Shown: piece after piece, positions 16,571-24,467 of the stretch
How the letters are laid out: each line of letters opens with the position of its first letter
Position numbering within the stretch: position 1 is the first letter of the stretch
Origin: Candidatus Methanofastidiosia archaeon
GTDB taxonomy: Archaea; Methanobacteriota_B; Thermococci; Methanofastidiosales; Methanofastidiosaceae
Direction: 5' to 3'
DNA length: 43,753 bases
Assembly (NCBI GenBank): GCA_003558335.1
Contig: PWMA01000154.1
Coordinates: forward strand, 1 to 43,753
Translations under genes and position numbers: made by a program
The notes under the pieces: generated by a model
Database searches by the model: none
Seen by the model: the letters and a program-made list of their open reading frames with translations, nothing else
What the model was told of the DNA's origin: nothing

Positions 16571-17320
16571 ATGGCATTCGTTCCACCAGCATCTGGTTAT
16601 GATAGGGCAATTACCGTTTTCAGTCCAGATGGAAGTTTGTATCAAGTTCAATATGCCGGCGAGGCAGTAAGAAGAGGTGCCACCGCTATAGGGATTAAAT
16701 GTAATGAAGGCGTTGTCCTTTGTGTTGATAAGAGAATCCCTTCTAGGCTTGTTGAACCGGAGTCCTTTGAGAAGATATTTCAAATAGATGATCATCTTGC
16801 AGCAGCTACTTCAGGGATAATAGCAGATGCAAGAGTTCTTGTAGATAGGGCGAGAATTGAAGCTCAGATTCATACCCTGAGTTACGATGAAAAAATGTCT
16901 GTAATGATGTTAGCAAAGAAAGTTGGAGATTTAAAACAAATGCACACACAGTATGGCGGATTAAGGCCATTTGGTGCTTCTTTGATTATTGCAGGTATAA
17001 ATTCACAAGGGCCTCAGATTTTTGTAACTGAGCCTTCAGGAGCTTATCTTGAATGGAAGGCTACAGCCATAGGGGCAGGAAGATCAGTAGCAATGGATAT
17101 ATTTGAAAAAGAATATTCTCCCGAAATATCAATTGAAGATGCTATACTTCTTTCTTTAAGAGCACTAAAAAAATCAATAGAAGGGGATTTAAACAAGAGT
17201 AATGTAGAGATGGCCGTAATAAGTATGGAAGATAAACTCTTCAAAAAGATGAATGAAGAAAAATTAAATTTCTACATAGAAAAAGTTAAAGATATTAATG
17301 AAGATGAAGATAAGGAGTAG
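16571..17320 (+). CDS. psmA: Proteasome subunit alpha
   Basis: A 249-residue alpha subunit of the 20S proteasome. The N-terminal gate segment (residues 1-30: YDRAITVFSPDG, QVQYAGEA) is present, as are GATAIGIK, the conserved AQIH and QYGGLRPFG blocks, and an acidic C-terminus. Alpha rings cap the catalytic beta rings and dock the PAN or Cdc48 ATPase. A perfect GGAGG lies 11 bases before the ATG. It sits between Pop5 and SBDS, the usual archaeal order. Confidence 0.97.
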   Translation: MAFVPPASGYDRAITVFSPDGSLYQVQYAGEAVRRGATAIGIKCNEGVVLCVDKRIPSRLVEPESFEKIFQIDDHLAAATSGIIADARVLVDRARIEAQIHTLSYDEKMSVMMLAKKVGDLKQMHTQYGGLRPFGASLIIAGINSQGPQIFVTEPSGAYLEWKATAIGAGRSVAMDIFEKEYSPEISIEDAILLSLRALKKSIEGDLNKSNVEMAVISMEDKLFKKMNEEKLNFYIEKVKDINEDEDKE

Positions 17321-17325
17321 ATTAT

Positions 17326-18012
17326 TTGATATCTCTAGATGATGCAGTTACTGCAAAACTCAAGTATCAAGGGGAAAATTTTGAGATTTTAGTAGATCCT
17401 AAAAAGGCTCAAGATTTTAAAGAAGGGGGTGAAGTAGAAGATTTCCTTGCAGCAAATTTTATTTTTAAAGATGCAAATAAAGGAGATAAAGCATCACCTG
17501 AAACTCTTAAAAAAGTATTTGGTACTGAAAGCGTCAATGAGATTTCAAAAATTATTTTAAAAAAAGGAGATATACATCTAACTACAGAACAAAGAAGAGC
17601 AATGATGGAGAATAAGAAAGCTCAGGTAGTTTCTTATATCTCTCAACATTCTATAAATCCTTAAACAGGACATCCTCATCCTCCACAAAGAATAGAAAGT
17701 GCCTTAGATGAAGCTAGGGTCACTATAGATATGTACAAGAGAACTGAGGATCAGATTAAACAGATAATCCATGCACTTGCTCCCATACTGCCTATTAAAA
17801 TTGAAAATAGAAGGATTGGAGTAAAAGTACCTGCTGAACATGCACCAAAAACTATGGGATTTATAAAAGATCTTGGAACAATTATTAAAGAAGAGTGGGG
17901 ACGCGATGGCTCTTGGATGTTTGTAATTGAAATACCTGCAGGACTACAGGATGATCTTTTCAACAAATTGAACAATGCTACAAAAGGAAATGTTGAAACA
18001 AAAATAATGTAA
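17326..18012 (+). pseudogene. sdo1: Ribosome maturation protein SBDS/SDO1 interrupted by an in-frame TAA stop
   Basis: SBDS removes the anti-association factor eIF6/aIF6 from new 60S/50S subunits with EF-2. The whole gene is present in one frame (TTG at 17326 to stop at 18012, 227 residues plus one stop), but codon 113 is TAA at 17662-17664. Residues 1-112 hold the complete N-terminal FYSH domain (SLDDAVTAKLK, FEILVDP, KVFGTESV, LTTEQRRAMME). Immediately after the stop the frame resumes with TGHPHPPQRIESALDEA and runs through domains II and III to GSWMFVIEIPAGLQDDLF. Relatives have Gln or Arg at this place (DPQT/DPRT); CAA to TAA is one base. TAA ends other genes here, so it is not a reassigned sense codon. 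It could be a sequencing error, a true nonsense mutation, or a split into two proteins, the second perhaps from ATG 17731. Confidence 0.9.
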
Positions 18013-18030
18013 TGAAATGGAGAGGTAACA

Positions 18031-18711
18031 TTGGAATTTTTAGTAAAGGATAGATCTATTGTCACTCCAGGAATGGCAATTGCAAAGGGACCTTTTAAGT
18101 ATGAGTATGGCGTAGATAAATTTGAAGATACAATAATATCTTCTGTTTTGGGGATAGTCTATATTGAGAACAATAGTGTCAGAGTGGTACCTCTAGAGGG
18201 CAAATATATGCCAAAAAGAGGCGATGATGTAATAGGTACCGTTGTGGGAATAAATCCTCTGAGTTGGGATTTAGACATAAATGCCCCCTATCTTGCTAAT
18301 CTTCATGTTCAAGATGCCTTGAGATATGTCAAGGATACTTCAAATCTTGATAGGATATTTAAGGTTGGCGAGGTAATATATGCAAATATTAAAGATGTCG
18401 GAGAATCTTCAGACATTGCTTTACAGTCAAAAGAAAGACCTTATGGAAAACTAAAATGGGGTAGAATTGTAAAGATTAATGCTACAAGAGTACCTCGTGT
18501 AATAGGAAAAAAAGGATCTATGATAAAGTTACTCAAACAAATGTCAAAATGTGAGATTATGGTTGGGCAGAATGGCAATATATGGATAAAAGGTGAGAGA
18601 CAAATGGAAGGCATTGTTGAGAAAGCCATCAATAAAATAGACAACGAAGCCCATATACCTGGACTTACAGACAGAATCAAAAAAATGCTTGAAATTGAAT
18701 TATCAAAATAA
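18031..18711 (+). CDS. rrp4: Exosome complex RNA-binding protein Rrp4
   Basis: A 226-residue cap subunit of the archaeal exosome. The N-terminal beta domain (VTPGMAIAKG) precedes an S1 domain at about residues 60-135 (GDDVIGTVVGI, GEVIYANI), followed by a KH domain with KINATRVPRVIGKKGSMIKLLK. Rrp4 forms the RNA-recruiting cap over the Rrp41-Rrp42 ring. The start is a TTG, set by GAGGT six bases upstream. Spacing to the SBDS end is 18 bases. Confidence 0.96.
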   Translation: MEFLVKDRSIVTPGMAIAKGPFKYEYGVDKFEDTIISSVLGIVYIENNSVRVVPLEGKYMPKRGDDVIGTVVGINPLSWDLDINAPYLANLHVQDALRYVKDTSNLDRIFKVGEVIYANIKDVGESSDIALQSKERPYGKLKWGRIVKINATRVPRVIGKKGSMIKLLKQMSKCEIMVGQNGNIWIKGERQMEGIVEKAINKIDNEAHIPGLTDRIKKMLEIELSK

Positions 18712-18726
18712 TATTAGGTGTTATAC

Positions 18727-19455
18727 ATGGATAAAGACATAAAATTCTTTGAAAATGGAAAGAGAATTGATGGAAGAGATGTAGATGAATTGAGAAATAT
18801 AAATATAGAAGTCGGAGTTTTTAAAAGAGCCGACGGCTCTTCCTATATAGAGTGGGGTGGAAATAAAATTTATTGTGCTGTTTATGGCCCAAGGGAGGCT
18901 TACCCCAGATTTCTTCAAAAATCAGATAGGGCTATATTAAAGTGTAGATATAATATGGCCTCTTTTGCGGTAGAAGATAGAAAAAGACCTGGGCCCAGTA
19001 GAAGAGGCGTGGAGATAGGAAAAGTTACTCAAGGAGCATTAGAGCCAGCATTACTCTTGGAAAACTTCCCAAAGTGTATGGTTGAAGTAAATATTGAAGT
19101 TGTACAAGCAGATGCCGGAACAAGATGTGCAGGAATCGCAGCAGCATCTGTAGCACTTGCCAATGCAGGGATCCCCATGAAAGAGTTAGTGCCATCTTGT
19201 GCAGCTGGAAAGGTAGATGATAGAATTGTTTTAGATTTATCTAAAGAAGAAGATAATTATGGACAGGCTGATTTACCATTAGCATTTCTCCCAAGAAAAA
19301 ATGAATTCAGTCTTTTACAAATGGACGGTGACCTTTCTGAAGAGCAACTTGAAGAGGCTTTGGAATTAGGTAAGAAAGGATGCCTTGAAGTATATGAAAT
19401 TCAAAAGGAAGCTTTAAAGAAGAAATATGTGAGGGAGGATGATTCAAATGAGTAG
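18727..19455 (+). CDS. rrp41: Exosome complex exonuclease Rrp41
   Basis: A 242-residue RNase PH-family subunit, the catalytic subunit of the phosphorolytic exosome ring. Blocks include KRIDGRDVDELRNI, the RNA- and phosphate-binding arginines in KCRYNMASFAVEDRKRPGPSRR (only partly quoted), and DAGTRCAGIAAASVALA. The catalytic-region acidic residues after CAAGKVDDRIVLD are intact. ATG at 18727 is favoured by TTAGGTG; the frame is open slightly further upstream. It overlaps Rrp42 by 8 bases. Confidence 0.96.
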   Translation: MDKDIKFFENGKRIDGRDVDELRNINIEVGVFKRADGSSYIEWGGNKIYCAVYGPREAYPRFLQKSDRAILKCRYNMASFAVEDRKRPGPSRRGVEIGKVTQGALEPALLLENFPKCMVEVNIEVVQADAGTRCAGIAAASVALANAGIPMKELVPSCAAGKVDDRIVLDLSKEEDNYGQADLPLAFLPRKNEFSLLQMDGDLSEEQLEEALELGKKGCLEVYEIQKEALKKKYVREDDSNE

Positions 19456-20248
19456 TGTTCTTTCAGATATTAAAAAAGATTATATGGTAAGTCTATTGAA
19501 AAACGGCAAACGTGAAGATGGGAGAGGACTCAATGACATGAGAGACCTAAAAATTGACATAGGCATTGTAAATAAGGCTGAAGGTTCTTGCTATGTCCAA
19601 ATTGGAGATACAAAAGTTATTGCTGGAGTTAAATGCGAAACAGGAACACCCTTCCCGGATACTCCAAATCAAGGAGTTTTTACTACAAATGCAGAATTAA
19701 TTCCTATGGCCTCCCCTGACTTTGAAGCCGGACCTCCAAGGGAGGATTCAATAGAACTTGCAAGGGTAGTTGATAGAGGAATTCGAGAGTCAGGTGCAAT
19801 TGATTTTGAAAAATTAGTTATTAAAGAAGGAGAACTTGTTAGAGTTTTATTTGTAGATATACACATAATGGATTACAATGGAAATCTATTTGATGCGGCA
19901 GGCATTGCTGCAATAGCAGCTCTTTACAATGCTAAAATACCAGTATTAGATGAAGAGGGAAACAAAACGGAAGAGCAAATACCTTTGCCAATGAGGAAAA
20001 TTCCTGTACCTTGTACATATGTAAAAATAGCAGATTCACTATTATATGATCCATCTTTTGAGGAAGAAAGTGTAATGGATTCAAGAATAACAGTTACAAC
20101 TGAAGACAAAGGAAACATAGCCGCAATGCAAAAAGGAGACGTGGGAAGCTTTAAAAAAGAAGAGATTTTAGAGATTGTTAGAAGATCAAAGGCACGCGGT
20201 GACGAAATAAGATCAATTTTAAACGAAAAATTCTCTGATATGAGGTGA
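19448..20248 (+). CDS. rrp42: Exosome complex component Rrp42
   Basis: A 266-residue RNase PH-fold subunit that is catalytically inactive but completes the hexameric ring with Rrp41. Features are the N-terminal GKREDGRGLNDMR, the conserved CETGTPFPDTPNQGVF, the arginine-bearing RVVDRGIRESGAID, and DAAGIAAIAAL. The ATG at 19448 lies about ten bases after GGAGG; an ATG at 19439 directly abuts that site and is less likely. It overlaps the end of Rrp41. Confidence 0.96.
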   Translation: MSSVLSDIKKDYMVSLLKNGKREDGRGLNDMRDLKIDIGIVNKAEGSCYVQIGDTKVIAGVKCETGTPFPDTPNQGVFTTNAELIPMASPDFEAGPPREDSIELARVVDRGIRESGAIDFEKLVIKEGELVRVLFVDIHIMDYNGNLFDAAGIAAIAALYNAKIPVLDEEGNKTEEQIPLPMRKIPVPCTYVKIADSLLYDPSFEEESVMDSRITVTTEDKGNIAAMQKGDVGSFKKEEILEIVRRSKARGDEIRSILNEKFSDMR

Positions 20249-20253
20249 TTATT

Positions 20254-20508
20254 ATGGCAGTTTCAAAAAAATCGAGCAGCGCAGGGAGATTTGGACCAAG
20301 ATATGGCAGAAGAATCAGGGTTAAGATTTCTAACATTGAATCACAGATGAAACAAAAACATAAATGTCCACAATGTGGAAGGAAATCAGTAAAGAGAGTA
20401 AGCACCGCTATATGGGAATGCTCAAAATGCGATACTAAATTTGCAGGAGGAACATATATTCCAGATACTCCTGTGGGAAGACTTTCACGAAAGGCGTCTT
20501 TAAAATAG
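20254..20508 (+). CDS. rpl37ae: Ribosomal protein eL43 (L37Ae)
   Basis: An 84-residue large-subunit protein. It has the archaeal/eukaryotic L37Ae N-terminus (SSAGRFGPRYGRRIR) and a zinc ribbon CPQC ... CSKC with 16 residues between pairs, followed by FAGGTYIPDTP. The ATG follows TGAGGTGATT; the frame is open three codons further up from a GTG. It is in the standard place between Rrp42 and RpoP. Confidence 0.96.
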   Translation: MAVSKKSSSAGRFGPRYGRRIRVKISNIESQMKQKHKCPQCGRKSVKRVSTAIWECSKCDTKFAGGTYIPDTPVGRLSRKASLK

Positions 20509-20519
20509 GAAGTGAGTAA

Positions 20520-20660
20520 TTGTATAAATGTATAGAGTGTAAAAGAATACTTACTCCTACAGAACTTGATGATATAAGAGGGATTAAGTGTCCTTATTGT
20601 GGAAACAGAATCTTTGTCAAGATGAGACCTGAATTGTCAAAGTCTGTTCCAGCACGTTAA
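20520..20660 (+). CDS. rpoP: DNA-directed RNA polymerase subunit P (Rpb12 homologue)
   Basis: A 46-residue zinc-ribbon protein read from TTG at 20520 to TAA at 20660. It has Cys4-x2-Cys7 (YKCIECKR) and, after 17 residues, Cys-Pro-Tyr-Cys-Gly (IKCPYCGNR), followed by IFVKMRPE. This is the archaeal RNA polymerase subunit P, matching Rpb12/Rpc10. It is easily missed because it is short and uses TTG; AGTGAG lies just upstream. It sits between eL43 and Brix as in other archaea, 11 bases after the eL43 stop and 1 base before the Brix ATG. Confidence 0.93.
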   Translation: MYKCIECKRILTPTELDDIRGIKCPYCGNRIFVKMRPELSKSVPAR

Positions 20661-20661
20661 T

Positions 20662-21174
20662 ATGATACTTGTTTCAACCTCTAGAAGGCCATCTACAAGG
20701 ACAAGATCCTTTGTAAAAGAGCTCTTAGATGTTATACCTCTTTCTTTTCAAGTTACAAGGGGTAAAAAATCTATTGAAGAACTAATAGACATTGCTGTTC
20801 TCAAAGGATGTAGAAGATTACTTATAGTAGAATCAAAAGATGGAAATCCCGCCATTCTTTCTTTCATGCATGTTGATAAGAAAGAATGGAAATGGATTGG
20901 CATAATGTATGTTACAGTATCTCTTAGAAGAGAAATAAGAATAACTCATGAAATTGATAAATTTGATGATGATGTGCCTTTGCTTATAAAAGGTGAAAAA
21001 AATGATTTTTTTGATTTTACTAAAGAAATGTTCGCATGTAAAAACTATGTTGAAAACTTAGAATATCCTATTATTTTATGCAATGAGGGATCTATTAACT
21101 TTTTAAGACACGACATCTCTAGTGAATTACTAGGTCCCAAAATTAATGTATTCAAATGGAAGCGTTTATCCTGA
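20662..21174 (+). CDS. Brix domain ribosome-biogenesis protein (Imp4-like)
   Basis: A 170-residue single Brix domain. It starts ILVSTSRRPSTRTRSFVKEL and has the ITRGK-like VTRGKKS, then LLIVESKDGNPAILSF and the final NVFKWKRLS. Brix/Imp4 proteins act in assembly of the large or small ribosomal subunit by binding pre-rRNA. The ATG is 1 base after the RpoP stop. The following Hjc gene starts inside its stop codon (TGATG). Confidence 0.9.
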   Translation: MILVSTSRRPSTRTRSFVKELLDVIPLSFQVTRGKKSIEELIDIAVLKGCRRLLIVESKDGNPAILSFMHVDKKEWKWIGIMYVTVSLRREIRITHEIDKFDDDVPLLIKGEKNDFFDFTKEMFACKNYVENLEYPIILCNEGSINFLRHDISSELLGPKINVFKWKRLS

Positions 21175-21578
21175 TGTCAATAACAAAAAATAAATCAAGA
21201 GGAGTCCGGGCGGAATACGAAGTCAAAAAATTCCTCCTTGAAAACGGATTTTTTGTCTTTAGTAAAAGAGTAAGTCAGAGTGGACCGGATGTTATAGCTA
21301 TAAAAGATCAAAACATACTAGTAATTGAAGTTAAAAATACTAAACTATCTAGAGTTCAAATTAAAGGTTCTCAGCTAAAATCTCTTTCAGAAACAGCTGC
21401 AGAAATATCTAAAAAAACTATTCTATACCCAATAATAATCCTTGCTGTTAAATTTTCTTCAAAAAAAACTGGATGGGCCTTTATTTCTATTGAAAATGAA
21501 AAATTTGAAGATAAAATAATTATAAAGGAACAAGAAAAACTGTTAGAACTAAGCAAAGGCTTAAAAAGTTTCATTTGA
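21174..21578 (+). CDS. hjc: Holliday junction resolvase Hjc
   Basis: A 134-residue archaeal Hjc-family nuclease that resolves four-way DNA junctions. The catalytic core is readable: the Glu in SRGVRAEYEVKKFL, GPDVIAI with the metal-binding Asp, and VIEVK with Glu and Lys. A later ILAVKF ... GWAFI segment matches the Hjc C-terminal strand. The ATG at 21174 overlaps the Brix stop; a frame extension to 21156 inside Brix is less likely. In many archaea the gene after Brix is Pcc1 or prefoldin, so a DNA-repair gene in this place is unusual. Confidence 0.88.
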   Translation: MSITKNKSRGVRAEYEVKKFLLENGFFVFSKRVSQSGPDVIAIKDQNILVIEVKNTKLSRVQIKGSQLKSLSETAAEISKKTILYPIIILAVKFSSKKTGWAFISIENEKFEDKIIIKEQEKLLELSKGLKSFI

Positions 21579-21602
21579 GACTTAGAGAATAGAGAGGGTC
21601 AG

Positions 21603-21914
21603 ATGCAAAAAAAATCAAATACAAGATATTCAAAAAATCCTAGAAAGTTTAAACAAAAAACTCAGTCTAATAAAAACAGAAAGCTAAATATGGCAAGAGT
21701 TTCAGATTTCAAATGGGATTTAAATCAAATACTAAATAAATTACCTGAGGACAAGGCAGGATTGATACGTGGACCTCTCTATGCAAAAGCTTCAAAAATA
21801 AGTGTCGACGAAGCTAAAAAGTTTTTGAAGGAAAAAGAAGAAGAAGGGGTAATTGAAAAAGAAATAGCTATAGAAATACTCCGGGTCTTGACAAAATATT
21901 CAAAATTTAGATAA
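21603..21914 (+). CDS. Small basic protein of unknown function
   Basis: A 103-residue protein. The first 30 residues are strongly basic and low in complexity (Lys/Asn/Gln rich), suggesting nucleic-acid or ribosome binding. The rest looks like a compact helical domain (FKWDLNQILNKLP, SVDEAKKFLKEKEEEGVI), perhaps winged-helix-like. I do not recognise the family. It begins 24 bases after Hjc and appears to be the last gene of the exosome superoperon transcript. An internal ATG at codon 30 is a possible alternative start. Confidence 0.72.
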   Translation: MQKKSNTRYSKNPRKFKQKTQSNKNRKLNMARVSDFKWDLNQILNKLPEDKAGLIRGPLYAKASKISVDEAKKFLKEKEEEGVIEKEIAIEILRVLTKYSKFR

Positions 21915-22017
21915 TCTTTCTTGTTAAGTATATTAAATAATAATCTATTAGGGAAATTTATTTATATATAGTGTTGTTATTGTAAAATATACTCTATATA
22001 GGAGATTTATCGATAAG

Positions 22018-22491
22018 ATGCCCTACGATCCGAAAATAGATTACTATGAATTAATTGGAGATATTACACCTTCATCTAATTTAAAACAGATTAAGAGATC
22101 CTACAGAAAAAAAGCTTTAAAATATCATCCGGATAAAAATCCTGGAAAAGAAGAATGGGCTAAAAATAAATTTCTTGAGCTAAAATATATTTATGAAATT
22201 CTTATAGATAAAGAAAAAAAAGAGCGATATGATATAGATAGAGAAAAATACTTATCTTTTAAAAATCCTACTAGTTATGAAGTGCGGCCTGATTGGAAAT
22301 ATACAACAAATCTCAATATTAACTCTCTAGATATAAATCTAAATTCGATAAATTTTGTAAAAAGAAAACCTTATGTAGTTCATGATTATGGAAAAGACTC
22401 AAACCAAATTTTCATAAGAGTTTTTATTTATTCAGTTATGTTTATTATGGTTTTAGTTACAATATATATGTTAATCTATATTAATCAATAA
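22018..22491 (+). CDS. Membrane-anchored J-domain (DnaJ-like) protein
   Basis: A 157-residue protein. The N-terminal J domain (residues 8-72) has DYYELIGD, the catalytic His37-Pro38-Asp39 tripeptide in YHPDKNPG, and KERYD at its end. There is no glycine/phenylalanine region or zinc domain. After a 55-residue linker, one hydrophobic helix fills the C-terminus (about residues 130-154). It probably tethers Hsp70 (DnaK) to the membrane, if the organism has one. A GGAGA ribosome site and TATA-like repeats lie upstream. Its end overlaps the convergent tandem-repeat gene by 11 bases. Confidence 0.86.
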   Translation: MPYDPKIDYYELIGDITPSSNLKQIKRSYRKKALKYHPDKNPGKEEWAKNKFLELKYIYEILIDKEKKERYDIDREKYLSFKNPTSYEVRPDWKYTTNLNINSLDINLNSINFVKRKPYVVHDYGKDSNQIFIRVFIYSVMFIMVLVTIYMLIYINQ

Positions 22492-23335
22492 GTGCCTTTT
22501 TTTCTATATACTTTTCCACCATTTTGGCATTCAATAGAGGCACTTTTAATCCCATAAGTATTTTCTCTGCAGCAATTCTTTTCAAGATTTCTCTTTCCCC
22601 ATGGTCCTGAGATATTCTTTCAAGATCTTTAATAAATTCTGAGGAATTCAACTTTGAAAGAACTGCCGAAATATCTTCTTCTTTAAACCTACTTTTTTTT
22701 GGTATCATATCTTCTACAAGTTTATCAAGAGACTTCATATCAAACTTGTCAGACATAAAATCATATATTTTGTTATTGAATGATTCTCTAATTGATAGTA
22801 AAAGCATTGCTATATCAAAGTCTTCAGTAAGTTCTTCAACTTCCATTCTCTTTACACACTTCCAACCATTATAGTTTCCCAAAAAATGGACCATTTCTTT
22901 ATTTGTTTCAAGTTCATTTCCCTTATCTTGAATAGGATTCTCTCCAAGATAGTTATCAAAGACATCTGGCGTAAGTCTTTCAATGCCTAGTTTTTCTAGC
23001 ACCATTTCTGTCAGGATCCCCTTTGCAATACTTTTTGCTTCCTTTATAGTTGCTATTTCCGATAATTTTTTTGTTGTAGCAGGAGATTTTACCTTATAAA
23101 GAGCACTAGAAATTCCATCCCCTTCACTTATAATTGAATTAACTATGTTTTGTATATAATTAAGATCAAAATCTTGCCCCAAATATTCAAATATTTTTTC
23201 ATTAAATGATTCTCTTATAGATAATAACAATCGTGCCATATCGAGTTTATCTTTTTCTTCAATAGTTTCAAAACCTTTGTAGCATTTCCATCCTTTATAA
23301 TTACCGATGAACTCAACTTTTTCAGGCATAGCCAT
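22481..23335 (-). CDS. Uncharacterised protein with two tandem homologous domains
   Basis: A 284-residue soluble protein made of two copies of one domain (about residues 7-129 and 149-276). Both begin V-x-F-x-GNYxGWKC and both contain the identical decapeptide LLLSIRESFN, followed by KI(F/Y)(E/D) and D-F/F-D-L/M segments. The later halves align more weakly through helical segments. From memory the pattern resembles the archaeal DUF2666 family, but I am not sure. No catalytic motif or membrane segment is visible. GGTGAT just upstream favours the ATG at 23335 over 23353 or 23329. Transcribed divergently from PanE. Confidence 0.8.
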   Translation of the reverse strand: MAMPEKVEFIGNYKGWKCYKGFETIEEKDKLDMARLLLSIRESFNEKIFEYLGQDFDLNYIQNIVNSIISEGDGISSALYKVKSPATTKKLSEIATIKEAKSIAKGILTEMVLEKLGIERLTPDVFDNYLGENPIQDKGNELETNKEMVHFLGNYNGWKCVKRMEVEELTEDFDIAMLLLSIRESFNNKIYDFMSDKFDMKSLDKLVEDMIPKKSRFKEEDISAVLSKLNSSEFIKDLERISQDHGEREILKRIAAEKILMGLKVPLLNAKMVEKYIEKKALID

Positions 23336-23443
23336 CCGATCACCTAATTTCATTGGACCGTTCTTGTTTAAAAATGTTTACCGAATTATTTGGTATTATC
23401 AAAAAGAAATATAAAAACTAAATTATAAGAAAGATGAGAGAAT

Positions 23444-24352
23444 ATGAGGATAACTTTTGTTGGTTCAGGTGCAATAGGAAGTCTTTTTGGAGGCCTTCTA
23501 AAAAAAGGAGGATCAGATGTCTTACTTATAGGAAGACAGGATCATGTGAGATCTATAAAAAGAAATGGGTTAACTATCTCTGGAATTGAAAAATTTACAA
23601 TTAATATAGATGCTTCCACAAATCCTCTTGATGCAGAGGATTCAGATCTTATTGTGATCACAACTAAAGCATATGATACTAAAAAAGCACTTCTAGATGT
23701 CGTACCCATTTTAACTAATAATATAAAAGTAATGTCTCTGCAAAACGGTGTGGGAAACATTGAAGAAATCTCTAAATACGTTGAAGACCATAATGTCTTA
23801 GGATCAGTAACTAGCATGGGAGCTTTACTTGAAGCTCCAGGCAAGGTACAATTTAGGGGAAAGGGAACTACCTTTGTTGGCGAACTATCAAAGGAAGGCA
23901 AATATGCAAAAAAAATATCAAATATATTTAATAACGCCGGAATAAAAACACAGTTTACAAATGATATATTCTGTGAGATATGGTCAAAAGCCATAATTAA
24001 CTCTGCAATAAATCCAATTGCTTCTATTTTTGACAATAAAAATGGTATCCTTTTAGATGAGAATCTTCTAAAAATTGTAAGAGAGGTTACAAATGAAGGA
24101 AGGACAATTCTTCAAAAAGATGGAATAAATATTCCAAACGATATTTTTGAAAAAACATTAGAGGTCATTAATAATACTTCTAACAATATCAATTCTACTC
24201 TTTCAGATCTTAGGAATGGGAATAAAACAGAAATTGATTATATTTCTGGTAAAATCGTGGAAGTTGGACATAAATTAGGTTTACCTACATCTTACAATAA
24301 GACACTATTTGATATGATCAAATACAAAGAAAATATACTATTAAAATCTTAA
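23444..24352 (+). CDS. panE: 2-dehydropantoate 2-reductase family protein (PanE/ApbA)
   Basis: A 302-residue NADPH-dependent reductase that would convert ketopantoate to pantoate on the way to coenzyme A. It has the N-terminal dinucleotide motif GSGAIGSLFGG (residues 7-17), LIGRQDH, TTKAYDT, SLQNGVGN and the C-terminal catalytic block WSKAIINSAINPIAS, followed by TEIDYISGKIVEVGHKLGLPTS. Length is normal. It stands alone with its own AT-rich promoter (AAATATAAAAAC about 25-35 bases upstream). Related reductases with other 2-keto substrates cannot be excluded. Confidence 0.88.
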   Translation: MRITFVGSGAIGSLFGGLLKKGGSDVLLIGRQDHVRSIKRNGLTISGIEKFTINIDASTNPLDAEDSDLIVITTKAYDTKKALLDVVPILTNNIKVMSLQNGVGNIEEISKYVEDHNVLGSVTSMGALLEAPGKVQFRGKGTTFVGELSKEGKYAKKISNIFNNAGIKTQFTNDIFCEIWSKAIINSAINPIASIFDNKNGILLDENLLKIVREVTNEGRTILQKDGINIPNDIFEKTLEVINNTSNNINSTLSDLRNGNKTEIDYISGKIVEVGHKLGLPTSYNKTLFDMIKYKENILLKS

Positions 24353-24467
24353 TAAATAGAGTTCATGTTCTCTCTAGAATATATATTTAAATTCAAATGT
24401 TAATAATGAGTCATATAACAGAAAAGCATTTTAATATTTACCAACTAAAAAGTAATTAGGTGTTTTG

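Noticed and set aside
17662..17664. Selenocysteine or pyrrolysine recoding at the SBDS stop
   Set aside because: The codon is TAA, not TGA or TAG, and the family does not have cysteine or a pyrrolysine-type site here. TAG and TGA are also ordinary stops of neighbouring genes (PsmA, Pop5, HAD).
18718..18726. Upstream GTG start for Rrp41 at 18718
   Set aside because: The GTG is itself part of the TTAGGTG ribosome site that serves the ATG at 18727.
16523..20405. Minus-strand frames across the exosome superoperon
   Set aside because: They are antisense shadows of highly conserved genes and lack start signals.
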